Shown one piece after another: positions 19,360 through 28,284 of a stretch of DNA of 64,000 nt (positions are counted from its first letter, which is position 1; each line of letters starts with the position of its first letter). The translations under genes and the position numbers were made by a program. The DNA is from Cellvibrionaceae bacterium (GTDB taxonomy: Bacteria > Pseudomonadota > Gammaproteobacteria > Pseudomonadales > Cellvibrionaceae), in contig JANQJP010000037.1 of NCBI GenBank assembly GCA_028281575.1, forward strand, positions 37,197 to 101,196, read 5' to 3'. The notes beneath the pieces were generated by a model. The model saw only the letters and a program-made list of their open reading frames with translations. It ran no database searches and had not been told where the DNA came from.

Positions 19360-20433
19360 CTAGAGAGAACCTATCAATTTATAGGGTCCTGCATCAGTCC
19401 AGTAAGGAACTAGATTGAAAAAACATATTAGAAAAACGGATATAAAAAGTCGATCAGATTTTCTAAAACAGATGATGATCTGACCCAATGCCACCACCAT
19501 GAAAAACGAAGTCAATCGATGCAATCTTTCTGCCAGAACAGTGAAATCATTCAAGGTTATTAATATTGCCAGAGTAAATAACATAAATATCAAGACTTTA
19601 TGGTATTCAGGGACTATTTTAAGCAACTGGTTACGAAGCAATATATAGGCGAAAGTGATTAACGAATACAGTACCAGCACTCCTCCTGGACTAGAGCTGC
19701 CTGCGAACATTGAGTCCTGATACATAAATAGTTTGGCCGCAATTGCCGTATCTGGCGGGAGACGATTCAGAAGGGATTCAACAACAACATGGCCTAAATT
19801 GACAAAACTAATTAAAAAAATTGCGCAAAAAATTGTTAGTGATACAAAAATATTTAATCTGACATTTCTCAAGAACCAAAGCGGAGCTACAACCAAGGCG
19901 CTCAAGTGAATTCCCGCCGCAATCAAGACCGGCACAATGAAATAAACTATCGACTTTCCACTCATCAAGGCCCAAAAAGCAAATAACAGAACCGTGCAAG
20001 CAAGGGTTGACCTTAATAGGTATGAATCAGGATAAAAAGTCAAAGAAATATAAAACAAAAAAGCAATTGAACAATATTTACTCCATCGCATTAAAAAGAG
20101 GAACTTTACAACTAAGGAAAAAAATATGATAAGAAATCTAAGATAATTAAAATCTTGAGTAAAGTGTTTAAAAATAAAGTTCAAAAACGAATATACTGGT
20201 TCGTATGGCGATTGAATGGCTTGAACCAAGAACCCTACGTTAGTGCTTAGCGTTTTATAAAACGCGACGTAAGGGAGATAGTCTGAAAGAATCAGCTGAG
20301 AAACAACTACAGAGGATAATATACACGCAATGGTATAACCTAACTTCCGTATTGTTGAATTAGCATTAGCACAAATAATCACAAAAAATGTGACCATATG
20401 GGAAATTAGTGCATATATAGGAAGATAGGTCAT
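19360..20433 (-). CDS. EpsG-type polysaccharide polymerase (Wzy role)
   Basis: A 357-residue polytopic membrane protein with about ten hydrophobic helices. The periplasmic loop around SPYEPVYSFLNFIFKHF, the LRSTLACTVLLFAFWALMSG segment and GIHLSALVVAPLWFL match the EpsG family (E-P-x-Y, R-x-x-L-A and H-x-S-A motifs). EpsG proteins join lipid-linked repeat units at the periplasmic face, filling the Wzy role in exopolysaccharide or O-antigen assembly. With the wzz-like gene at 34.8 kb and the ABC exporter it makes a complete assembly set. The stop lies close to the IS200 relic but the gene appears full length. Confidence 0.78.
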   Translation of the reverse strand: MTYLPIYALISHMVTFFVIICANANSTIRKLGYTIACILSSVVVSQLILSDYLPYVAFYKTLSTNVGFLVQAIQSPYEPVYSFLNFIFKHFTQDFNYLRFLIIFFSLVVKFLFLMRWSKYCSIAFLFYISLTFYPDSYLLRSTLACTVLLFAFWALMSGKSIVYFIVPVLIAAGIHLSALVVAPLWFLRNVRLNIFVSLTIFCAIFLISFVNLGHVVVESLLNRLPPDTAIAAKLFMYQDSMFAGSSSPGGVLVLYSLITFAYILLRNQLLKIVPEYHKVLIFMLFTLAILITLNDFTVLAERLHRLTSFFMVVALGQIIICFRKSDRLFISVFLICFFNLVPYWTDAGPYKLIGSL

Positions 20434-20473
20434 TAATAACCGTTTGTATAGATAGTTTGAGGGAGCGAAAGTA

Positions 20474-21544
20474 CTACTCGATAGACTTCCAGGTTTCCAC
20501 GTATTTACCCGCTACCTTTATATGGGAATGATTGGCTTCGACGAAGTTTCGACCATCAGCGCCAATATCAGCAATACGATGCCGGTTCTCCAATAATTCT
20601 TCAACTCGACGAATGATACTCTGCTTGTCCGGAGTGGCATTCATTACAGAAGAGCTATCAACCCCCAAGCTTTTCAGCCCCTCCGGTTCAGCACCACCAA
20701 TCACAGCCTTACCCATTGCTAGTGCATACACGCCATTCATACCTAGCGAATACGAATTCACCTGATCGATAACTACATTGGTTCTTCGCATTAGCTCAAG
20801 ATACTCGTCTAAAGGCAACTGACCGTCAATGATTAACTCCAGGTCACGAGGGTAACGGCTAGCCAATTCCTCATATGCAGCCTCAACATGTCTTGTGCCT
20901 TTAAGTCCGTATCGACTTAGCCCATGGAAAACTACTAACTTGTTCCCTACGACATTTTCCCTATACTCAATTTTGTCGACGTTGACTGGTAAAGGTATTG
21001 TGTTTAGACGTTTTTCGCACCCTTCATAACAGACTTCATAATCATACATTACAGGTATAACGCCATCTGACAAATCAGCTATCTTTCTATTGTAGGAATA
21101 CGCACTCTTGTGCTGCATATAATAATTATCAGATTTAACGTCATACTTTAAAAAATCCTTAAAAGGGCTATACCTTAGTCTCTCAGGTCCATACCTCCAA
21201 TAAAAAGCGTCACTACCAGCGGCGAGCATAAAAAAACTGCTATTGTGTTTACGTAAAATCGAGTAAAAAAACTGTTTTGGAAAAAGCTTTGCGTTTGGAT
21301 AGAATGGGTTGACCGTTTGAATTACGTCATAACCTTGCAGCTTATTAAGCGCAAAAAATGGTTTCAGGTGCGACTCGATTTTTCCAAGAATCCCGGTAGA
21401 CGTTTTATCAAGATTAATATCACCTCTAATCATTTTGTATCCATCCAACCCTGAAGCAATAACAACCTCGTGGCCCAGTTCCAGCAGACCCTCCTTAAGG
21501 TTTCTATGTAACCCGCTAAACTCGCCAAAAAGAAGTATCCGCAT
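20474..21544 (-). CDS. GT4-like glycosyltransferase
   Basis: This 356-residue protein looks like a GT-B fold glycosyltransferase. The N-terminus is MRILLFGEFSGLHRNLKEGL with a LGHEVV strand. The C-terminal half has LVVFHGLSRYGLKGT, DLELIIDGQLPLDEYLELMR, VVIDQVNSYSLGMNGVYALA and GKAVIGGAEPEGLKSLG, resembling the donor-binding half with its conserved acidic residue. It should act at the cytoplasmic face. Its divergence leaves donor and linkage unknown. The gap to the sulfotransferase gene is 95 nt with no sign of a terminator. Confidence 0.78.
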   Translation of the reverse strand: MRILLFGEFSGLHRNLKEGLLELGHEVVIASGLDGYKMIRGDINLDKTSTGILGKIESHLKPFFALNKLQGYDVIQTVNPFYPNAKLFPKQFFYSILRKHNSSFFMLAAGSDAFYWRYGPERLRYSPFKDFLKYDVKSDNYYMQHKSAYSYNRKIADLSDGVIPVMYDYEVCYEGCEKRLNTIPLPVNVDKIEYRENVVGNKLVVFHGLSRYGLKGTRHVEAAYEELASRYPRDLELIIDGQLPLDEYLELMRRTNVVIDQVNSYSLGMNGVYALAMGKAVIGGAEPEGLKSLGVDSSSVMNATPDKQSIIRRVEELLENRHRIADIGADGRNFVEANHSHIKVAGKYVETWKSIE

Positions 21545-21639
21545 AACCTAGCTGTTCCGGTCTAGTGATAGATCGGAATAAAGTTTAACTCTATCCATTT
21601 TGTCAGGTCGGTGTAACACTGAAACACCCTCGCTGTGAT

Positions 21640-22674
21640 TTAACCATGGTAAAGATACTGTGATAGTGAATCCTCAATATAACTAATAGCTCTCGCAACA
21701 TCCCCTTTAGCATTACGCCACATGCCGATATTGGCCCTGCTGATCTCCGGTGAAAAAACTGTACCCGCCATGGTATGATTTATTTCTTCCACTCCAGCAA
21801 AAGAAAAAATATTTTTCTTATTTTCCCTGTAGTTAAGACAAACATCTTCAAACTTGAGAAACATCACCTTGGGATGACTTGCCACCCGAACTTGATCTAC
21901 CCTTATCGATTTATAAAAGTGGACAAAAGCTCTAGCTTTAGCAAGAATATCAGTGGTCCTTGGAATATATCTGCCATAGGAATCCTTCGGATAATTCATG
22001 AAAACGTCCCTGGGATCACGATCAGTGATAATAACCTTGCAGTCTGAGAAGTATTTCGTGCCTTTGTCTATCAGCTCCGCCGAAAACGGAGGTATAGCGT
22101 TGTGCAGACCAACCAATGAACCTTCGGACTGCCCATTATATCTCTGTATACCTTCAACAATTTCACTAAGGTAGTCTTTTGCTAGATCTAAAAACTTTTC
22201 CCTACCTGGATAAGCTATAGTCGCTAGTTCACTCCCTTCTTTTGTTCGGATATCTCTAGTGAAAATCTTGTTTTCGACGCGAGCCCAAATTTGTGAAGTG
22301 TAGCTTTTTTTGAAATCGTTAAAATGCCACGACATCGGGTACTCGTAATCTGCAAGGCTACTTAAAAATTTTTTTGTTGCGGAGGTGAATGCTCCATCTG
22401 TAAAATAATCATAAGACATACCAGCTTTTCTAAAACGACCGGAAAGCCTAGCGAAGTTTTTTGTCAGCCAATAAAAATCCTTCATCGCCAGATCAATATT
22501 CTCCGGAGCATACGAGCCCAACAAAGTATCCTCAAGATCAAACAGACCATAGCGCTCTTTCAGCAGCCTGAACTCTGTTGGGAAAGTAAACGAAGGAGAA
22601 ACCTCTCTGAACATGTCCCGGACTATGCTTCCTCCGGTGGAGTAATACCCTCCATAACAAACAACGCTAGTCAT
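21640..22674 (-). CDS. Sulfotransferase family protein
   Basis: A PAPS-dependent sulfotransferase-like protein of 344 residues. The N-terminal CYGGYYSTGGSIVRDMF corresponds to the PAPS 5'-phosphosulfate loop. ITDRDPRDVFMNYP carries the 3'-phosphate-binding Arg/Asp motif, and VMFLKFEDVCLNY follows, as in carbohydrate sulfotransferases. I place the start at ATG 22674, where it overlaps the upstream stop by 8 nt; an in-frame ATG at 22716 is less likely. It probably sulfates the polysaccharide. PAPS would come from CysD/CysNC encoded at 5.1-8.1 kb. The acceptor is unknown. Confidence 0.82.
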   Translation of the reverse strand: MTSVVCYGGYYSTGGSIVRDMFREVSPSFTFPTEFRLLKERYGLFDLEDTLLGSYAPENIDLAMKDFYWLTKNFARLSGRFRKAGMSYDYFTDGAFTSATKKFLSSLADYEYPMSWHFNDFKKSYTSQIWARVENKIFTRDIRTKEGSELATIAYPGREKFLDLAKDYLSEIVEGIQRYNGQSEGSLVGLHNAIPPFSAELIDKGTKYFSDCKVIITDRDPRDVFMNYPKDSYGRYIPRTTDILAKARAFVHFYKSIRVDQVRVASHPKVMFLKFEDVCLNYRENKKNIFSFAGVEEINHTMAGTVFSPEISRANIGMWRNAKGDVARAISYIEDSLSQYLYHG

Positions 22675-23845
22675 CTGTATCCTGCGTTTGGCACAGCTTG
22701 ATGAGCATCTCTTCAAAAAGATCGATATCTACACTCCAGGCTTCTTGAATCTTGTCATTTTCTCGCTCGAACTCACAATCTCTGTTGCACAGGAAGGTCT
22801 CATACTTTAGACCAAACTCCATAGCCGTATAGTAAAAAAAGTCCGCTTTTTCTTTCTCTCCACAAAGCATCTCAACAATTGTACAACTCTCCGCAAAAAC
22901 CATGTTTGCCAATGCGGCGCCGTGAGGTGCGACAATCAACTTAGCTTGCCTAAAAAAATTTACGCAATACTCAAAATCGTGCTTTCCTGGATCAAAAGTC
23001 TCTATGCCATACTTTTCAAATAATGTCTCTAGTTGACTTATGTTGCTAATAACTCGGGTTTCCATGTGCTGGCGGGTTAGAAATACCTTTTTCTCATCCG
23101 AAGAACCTTTGCGATTTCGAATATTTTTTTTCAGCAACGATACAAGTCCTCGACGCCCAACCGGATCTCTTTCGCCCAGCGAGCTTGCGGCGGATCGAAG
23201 AGTAGCAAAGTAGAAATTATCTATTCTCAAAAAATCTTGTGTTGCACGCATCACACTGGAATCAAGCACCCCACAAAGCTCAAGTGATTGGATTTGGAAA
23301 GACGTTAAGGTTTTATTAGTCAATATCGCCGTCTGACCATCACCACACTTTCTCAGAGCGGTTAATTGAGGCAGATTCTCCAATAGCCAGTGACAGAAAT
23401 TTGGTTGATCCACGCCGTAGCCGTGACGAGGCACCATGTGGAATATTGAATTTTTCGTTGCTTTTCTAAATGGCATTAGTGCTGCCAAGTAAAGCTTAAT
23501 AAATCGAGCTAGCCCCAGTTGGTTGATGGTGTGCCGCAACCTTTTTTCGAGAGCACTCTGAAATATTTCTCCAACGATAAGGCCTCGTCTGGTAACGGCA
23601 ATGCCGTAAGGTCCGATCAAGGAGACATTCTGCATTTTATAGCAATAAAAAGGGGGCACACCAATCTGTTCAGGTTGGGAGCCAAGCCTCTTCACATTGG
23701 CTTTGGTAGCATGATGCTTTGGCTCAAACACGTACGAATTACGTATAAGTGTCTTTTCAACAAATGGCGCTCTGTTTATATCTTCCCTGGTTAGGACCAA
23801 CTTCGCCAACACGAGTTTTCCCAACCTTTTCAGAACTCCGTACAT
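22667..23845 (-). CDS. GT61-family (DUF563) glycosyltransferase
   Basis: A 392-residue protein with the DUF563/GT61 signature: QPNFCHWLLENLPQL near residue 147, KKVFLTRQ, a histidine-containing LIVAPHGAALANMVFAESC, and VEMLC. GT61 enzymes transfer pentose or related sugars in the GT-B fold. In bacterial polysaccharide loci their products are mostly undefined. It starts 11 nt after the aminotransferase stop and its end overlaps the sulfotransferase start by 8 nt, so the genes are tightly coupled. Confidence 0.85.
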   Translation of the reverse strand: MYGVLKRLGKLVLAKLVLTREDINRAPFVEKTLIRNSYVFEPKHHATKANVKRLGSQPEQIGVPPFYCYKMQNVSLIGPYGIAVTRRGLIVGEIFQSALEKRLRHTINQLGLARFIKLYLAALMPFRKATKNSIFHMVPRHGYGVDQPNFCHWLLENLPQLTALRKCGDGQTAILTNKTLTSFQIQSLELCGVLDSSVMRATQDFLRIDNFYFATLRSAASSLGERDPVGRRGLVSLLKKNIRNRKGSSDEKKVFLTRQHMETRVISNISQLETLFEKYGIETFDPGKHDFEYCVNFFRQAKLIVAPHGAALANMVFAESCTIVEMLCGEKEKADFFYYTAMEFGLKYETFLCNRDCEFERENDKIQEAWSVDIDLFEEMLIKLCQTQDTDD

Positions 23846-23856
23846 AACTGTCAGTA

Positions 23857-24957
23857 CTACAGCGACATCTGGTGAATTGCCTCAACCACTACTTTGGCCT
23901 GATCCAAACCAAGATGAGGCCCCATAGGTAGACTTACTACCTGATCCGCAAGTAGGGTTGCTAGCGGGTAGTCGGATTTCTGAAACCCCTCCCCTGAGTA
24001 TGCTTCCTGTTGAAAAGGTGCAATCGGGTAATGAATAAGTGTTTCAATATTCTTTCGTGAGAGACTTTCTATAAATGACGCTCTATTCGTTACTCTCACA
24101 ACAAAGAGGTGCCAAACTGGGGCAGCCCATGCTGGAACATGGGGTAATATTACCGCTCCTTCTTTCAATTCAGTTGCATAATATTTGGCTATTTTGCGCC
24201 TTCTTTCGGTCCATTCTTCAAGCACGGAAAGCTTTTCGCAAAGTATTGCCGCTTGTATAGGATCCAAACGACTATTAAACCCCTTACAGGTATTTACGTA
24301 TTTAACCGTAGACCCATAGTTACGCAAAGCAATCAGCTGGTTTGCCAGCACAGGATCATTGGTAGTAATCGCACCAGCATCCCCCATTGCGCCCAGGTTT
24401 TTCCCGGGATAAAAACTCCAGGCTACAAGGTCACTATGTGCGCCTATCCGTCTGCCCTTATATTCAGCTCCGTGAGCCTGGGCAGCGTCCTCCAAAACAT
24501 ATAAGCCATATTTTTCTGCGAGCGCCAGGATTGCATCCATGTCCGCAGCTTGACCATACAGATGTACCGGCAAGATCACTTTTGTTTTCGCTGTTATCGC
24601 CGCCTCAATTTTATTTGCATCAATATTGTAGGTTCTCTCGTCTGGTTCAACAGGAACCGGTCTTGCACCGCAGTGACTGACAGCTAGCCAAGTAGCTATG
24701 TATGTATTTGAAGGGACAATTACTTCGTCACCTGGTCCAACACCTAAAGCATGAAGTGACAACTGGAGTGCTTCCAAGCCGTTGGCGACTCCGACGCAAT
24801 ATTTTGCACCACAAAATTTTGCCCACTGTTCTTCAAACCGCTCAACTTCTGCCCCTCCAATGTACCAACCACTTTCTAAAACTCGAGCGACAGCCTTATC
24901 TATCCTGGAACCAAGCTCCTGGTAGGGGGCAGAAAGATCCAGAAACTTAATACTCAT
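23857..24957 (-). CDS. DegT/DnrJ/EryC1 sugar aminotransferase (FdtB-like)
   Basis: A 366-residue PLP-dependent aminotransferase of nucleotide sugars. PLP-binding features include [14 protein letters not shown], the EDAAQAHGA acidic/Gln motif (156-164), and Schiff-base Lys 186 in [13 protein letters not shown]. It is most like the 3-aminotransferases FdtB/QdtB, which follow a 3,4-ketoisomerase to make dTDP-3-amino-3,6-dideoxyhexose; the neighbouring gene is that ketoisomerase. The functional start is ATG 24957. A 28-bp tandem duplication produced a second, dead-end start just upstream. Confidence 0.88.
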   Translation of the reverse strand: MSIKFLDLSAPYQELGSRIDKAVARVLESGWYIGGAEVERFEEQWAKFCGAKYCVGVANGLEALQLSLHALGVGPGDEVIVPSNTYIATWLAVSHCGARPVPVEPDERTYNIDANKIEAAITAKTKVILPVHLYGQAADMDAILALAEKYGLYVLEDAAQAHGAEYKGRRIGAHSDLVAWSFYPGKNLGAMGDAGAITTNDPVLANQLIALRNYGSTVKYVNTCKGFNSRLDPIQAAILCEKLSVLEEWTERRRKIAKYYATELKEGAVILPHVPAWAAPVWHLFVVRVTNRASFIESLSRKNIETLIHYPIAPFQQEAYSGEGFQKSDYPLATLLADQVVSLPMGPHLGLDQAKVVVEAIHQMSL

Positions 24958-24993
24958 TGACTAACTCCAGAAACTTAATACTCATTGACTAAC
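24938..24993. repeat. 28-bp perfect tandem duplication over a start codon
   Basis: Bases 24938-24965 and 24966-24993 are identical 28-mers. They contain the start of the aminotransferase gene. The upstream copy's ATG (24985-24983) overlaps the ketoisomerase stop TGA in an ATGA arrangement but opens only a 12-codon frame. The working start is the second copy. The ancestral genes therefore overlapped by 4 nt, and a recent duplication pulled them apart. Confidence 0.95.
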
Positions 24994-25392
24994 TATAGAA
25001 TCGACGTATGACGAAAAATTTCGATAGTAGTCAGACTCATCATATTCTCTGGAAGCCAGAACAAGACATCCAGCCCCCTGTGAAAAATTGTCCATTTCTC
25101 GCCACACATTGGGAGGGATATAGAGCGCACTTTCAGGACTCGACAACTGAACACGTTCGACTTCTTTTCCATTCTTAAGCGTCACCTGAAAACTACCCGC
25201 AATTGAAATGAGAAGTTGATGGCAGGCTTTCAGAGCGTGACCACCCCTCTCCATTCTATCTGGAACATCATTGATGTAGAACACTCGTTTGATGTCAAAT
25301 GGCACTTATTTCATCCCTTCAACAACCGTCAAATTTCCGCGCGAATCATATATCTTTGGTAAACAAATCTTTCGACCAAGCTCTAATTGCAT
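24982..25392 (-). pseudogene. Nucleotide-sugar 3,4-ketoisomerase (FdtA/QdtA-like) with a nonsense codon
   Basis: The full gene runs from ATG 25392 and encodes 136 codons of a WxcM/FdtA-type cupin, but codon 29 is TAA (25308-25306). Before it: MQLELGRKICLPKIYDSRGN and LTVVEGMK. After it: VPFDIKRVFYINDVPD, GGHALKACHQLLISIAGSF, LYIPPNVWREMDNF. The break splits the conserved DSRGxLTVxE....PFDIKRV core. Translation could only resume at GTG 25305, giving a 107-residue cupin lacking its first strands. Family members isomerise dTDP-4-keto-6-deoxyglucose to the 3-keto form. An intact ketoisomerase domain exists at 41910-42848 and might substitute. Confidence 0.88.
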
Positions 25393-25485
25393 TTACATTT
25401 CCGGATTTAGCACTGAATTTAGTTAAATTTCCGACAACCCATATAGCTTATTAAATGTGTCACTTAATTAAAATTACCACTAAAT

Positions 25486-26430
25486 TTACAAGTCCGCTTT
25501 AGGGATATTGTTGTCGTCAAGGCCTTCGATAGCTGCCATGCCCATCGCATGTATTGCCTCAAGGGAACTTCCTCCAATGTGCGGAGTGACCAAAAAGTTG
25601 GGGAGCTTCAACAGCTCTGTATCAGTGGGGGGTTCCTGGGCAAACACGTCAAAGGCGGCGGCAGCAATCTTATTGTCGACAAGTGCACTTCTCAACGCTT
25701 TCTCGTCAACCAGCCCACCTCTCGCGGTATTTATCAAGAATGCCCCGTTCTTCATTAGCTGTAGCTTTTCAACAGACAAAATATTAGAGGTAGATTGATC
25801 AAACGGAATATGAAGCGAAACTATGTCGGATCGTCGTAGCAGATCTTCCAGCGACACCGACTCAACTGAAAACTCTCTGAAGAACTCAGGATAGTCGCGT
25901 ATGTCGTGTACCAAAACTTTGCAGCCAAACGGCTGAAGCAGCCGCACCAAGTCTTGTCCAACGTTACCACAACCAATAATCCCAAAGACCCGTCCCGAAA
26001 GCAGTCCTCCGCTAACTTGCTGCCAAACACCATCGAGGACCAGGCGGTGTGCCACCAGGACACCTCTCAGCAAAACTATTGAGAACGCAATAACCAGCTC
26101 AGCAACCGACCTTCGGTTAACTCCAGCGGTCCAACCCAATCGTTTACCATGACTACGCATGGCTTTCATATCGATCTTATCTAGACCAACGCCATATTTT
26201 GCTATTACATCCAGCTCTGGCAATTGTGCCAAGAGATTGCGATCGACCGTCTCCAAACCCACGATTGCCTTATTATGCCCACGCAAAAATTCGATAAGCT
26301 CGTCACCGAAGAACTGCCTCCCCGTTTCATTAAAAGAGACATGTTCATATCTACTGAGAAGTTCTTTTCGAAGTAGATCATTTTTCGAAAATGATCTGGA
26401 GCAGACGGCTACTTTGTCCAGTGCATTCAT
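25486..26430 (-). CDS. D-isomer-specific 2-hydroxyacid dehydrogenase
   Basis: A 314-residue NAD(H)-dependent dehydrogenase of the phosphoglycerate/2-hydroxyacid family. The cofactor site is GRVFGIIGCGNVGQDL; catalytic regions include INTARGGLVDEKAL, AFDVFAQEPP and the C-terminal NFLVTPHIGG with the catalytic His. The N-terminal substrate domain contains YGVGLDKIDMKAM. The start at ATG 26430 overlaps the upstream stop by 4 nt (ATGA); a longer frame to 26460 is unlikely. In this setting it may make or use a hydroxy or keto acid for the unusual sugar, not serine. Confidence 0.87.
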   Translation of the reverse strand: MNALDKVAVCSRSFSKNDLLRKELLSRYEHVSFNETGRQFFGDELIEFLRGHNKAIVGLETVDRNLLAQLPELDVIAKYGVGLDKIDMKAMRSHGKRLGWTAGVNRRSVAELVIAFSIVLLRGVLVAHRLVLDGVWQQVSGGLLSGRVFGIIGCGNVGQDLVRLLQPFGCKVLVHDIRDYPEFFREFSVESVSLEDLLRRSDIVSLHIPFDQSTSNILSVEKLQLMKNGAFLINTARGGLVDEKALRSALVDNKIAAAAFDVFAQEPPTDTELLKLPNFLVTPHIGGSSLEAIHAMGMAAIEGLDDNNIPKADL

Positions 26431-27497
26431 GCCTGCATCTCGCGTAAAAACTTCTCGCATTGATTACGAAACTCTAAATCATTATCCATTTTGACTTTTT
26501 GAACTTCGGCTTTCTCTCCAAGGGGCATTATTAGTACCAACTTATCAACTGTATTTTTTTTGTCTCTTTGCAAAGCTTCAATAAATCCATCAAGGGGAAC
26601 ATCTACATTTGCATAAGCTGAATAATTTGCCTTTAAAACTGGCTGCATTCGATCTCTATGCTCACTCGGAAGAAGTCCTCGCCAAGCCGCTATATTGTTA
26701 GCCATATCCATGCCTATAGTCACAGCAATTCCGTGAGGAACCGCAAAATCAGTTGCGGATTCAATTGCATGCCCAAAGCTATGGCCATAATTAAATATGT
26801 TTCTTATTCCCTTGTCGAACTCATCCAGTTCTATATATTTCTTTTTTATCTTCAACGCACGTTCGATATAGCGCGAAAGTACAGACATATCATTAGTGAA
26901 AAGGTCAAATTCAGTAGCAAGCAGATCGAAACTTTCGGGACCATCGATAATATGAACTTTTATTATCTCACCTATGCCAGACTGAATTTCCTTTCGCTCC
27001 AGACTAGTAAGAAACTCTGGGGAAATAACTATTTTCTTTGGTGGTTTAAAAGTACCTAAAATATTTTTAAAGGCGCCGAGGTTTATTGAGCTCTTCGATC
27101 CAATACATGAATCCGCCTGAGAAAGCAGGGTCGTCGGGACAAAATTCCAATCTACGCCTCGATATAGCACGGTCGAAATAAAACAAGCTATATCCTGAAT
27201 CACACCACCACCGATTGCGACGATAGTACTTTGCCTACGTATTCCGTTCTTCAGCAGTGTCTCAATTAAAGGTGATACCCTGCTAATTTCCTTACTCCCC
27301 TCTTCTGCAATAACTTTTATCGTTTTTTCACAGGTCAATATTTGATCAAGCTCACTCCCATATAAATTAGCCAATTCTTGATCGACTATAAAGTGAACAT
27401 CCCCAGGAAAGTGCCTAAATAACTGTCCAACACCAGAAAGGTCAAACTCCACTTTATAGATGCCGCTTTGAGACTGAATTTCTATCGAGTCATACAC
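26427..27497 (-). CDS. 3-dehydroquinate synthase-like sugar phosphate cyclase
   Basis: This AroB-fold NAD and metal enzyme shows TIVAIGGGVIQDIACF, the NAD-binding glycine-rich loop, VPTTLLSQADSCIGSKSSIN, GTFKPPKKIVI and NYGHSFGHAIESA with metal-ligand histidines. The length, about 356 residues, fits the family. I prefer GTG 27497, because a GGGGG site precedes it by 8 nt and it overlaps the SDR stop; ATG 27512 and 27521 are alternatives. Because it sits inside a sugar cluster, it is more likely a relative used for secondary sugar chemistry (such as a sedoheptulose-7-phosphate cyclase type) than the housekeeping aroB. That is inference. Confidence 0.85.
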   Translation of the reverse strand: MYDSIEIQSQSGIYKVEFDLSGVGQLFRHFPGDVHFIVDQELANLYGSELDQILTCEKTIKVIAEEGSKEISRVSPLIETLLKNGIRRQSTIVAIGGGVIQDIACFISTVLYRGVDWNFVPTTLLSQADSCIGSKSSINLGAFKNILGTFKPPKKIVISPEFLTSLERKEIQSGIGEIIKVHIIDGPESFDLLATEFDLFTNDMSVLSRYIERALKIKKKYIELDEFDKGIRNIFNYGHSFGHAIESATDFAVPHGIAVTIGMDMANNIAAWRGLLPSEHRDRMQPVLKANYSAYANVDVPLDGFIEALQRDKKNTVDKLVLIMPLGEKAEVQKVKMDNDLEFRNQCEKFLREMQA

Positions 27498-28209
27498 GGG
27501 TAAAGCCCCCATCAATAGCAATATTTTGCCCCGTCAGAAATGTATTCTCTTCGCTGGAAAGCCATGCAACCAAATGAGCGATCTCACTTACCTTACCCAA
27601 CCGGCGAGCAGGAACTATGGAAGTCAAATACGCTATATCGGTGCTTGACAGCATTCTCCTAGTTAAATCTGTATCGAAAAAACCCGGTGAGATGCAATTT
27701 GCCATAATTCCGAATTCGCTGTATTCAGCCGAGAGGGCTACAGTTAACCCATCCAGTGCAAATTTGCTAGCCGAGTAAGACGCCCGGCCCTCTTTGCTAA
27801 TCTTCCCAAATATAGAGGATACGTTTACGATCCTGCCCCAAGATTGGCACTTCATGTATTCAACTGAGGCCTGACACAATATGAATGGAGCTAGTAAATT
27901 TACCTGCTGAATTTTTTTAAAGACATTTAGATCAATTTCTGCAAATGGCGCATTAACATTAAATCCAGCGTTATTAATCAAAATATCAATGCCAATACTT
28001 TTTATCGCATCGGCACATAAGAAAATTTCATCTTCATTACTAAAATCCGAAATTACCCATTCGTCACAAATAATCTCCTTTTGAGTAGACTCATTGGATG
28101 TCTTTGTCCCTACAACAAATGCACCCTGATTCCGAAACGTAGTTGCTATAGATGCGCCTATACCTCGAGACGCACCTGTAATAAAAACTTTTTTCCCAGA
28201 AAATCGCAT
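27490..28209 (-). CDS. SDR family oxidoreductase
   Basis: A 239-residue classical short-chain dehydrogenase. KVFITGASRGIGASIATTF holds the TGxxxGIG cofactor motif, ILINNAGFNV is the NNAG motif, VNVSSIFGK carries the catalytic Ser region, and YSASKFALDGLTVALS holds YxxxK. The C-terminus has NCISPGFFDTDLTRRM and the usual GQNIAIDGG ending. The length and motifs indicate a 3-oxoacyl or polyol/sugar reductase type. It is coupled with the cyclase gene through an 8-nt overlap. Substrate unknown. Confidence 0.88.
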   Translation of the reverse strand: MRFSGKKVFITGASRGIGASIATTFRNQGAFVVGTKTSNESTQKEIICDEWVISDFSNEDEIFLCADAIKSIGIDILINNAGFNVNAPFAEIDLNVFKKIQQVNLLAPFILCQASVEYMKCQSWGRIVNVSSIFGKISKEGRASYSASKFALDGLTVALSAEYSEFGIMANCISPGFFDTDLTRRMLSSTDIAYLTSIVPARRLGKVSEIAHLVAWLSSEENTFLTGQNIAIDGGFTRV

Positions 28210-28284
28210 ATTACCAATCTACGGCAAATAAAATATGGGTTGCTGGTCGAGTTACACTTCTCATTTTCAAACACACAGATCTGG

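Noticed and set aside
26427..27497. Housekeeping aroB
   Set aside because: It lies in a horizontally variable sugar block with no aroK or other shikimate gene, so a specialised cyclase role is more likely. Sequence alone does not exclude aroB.
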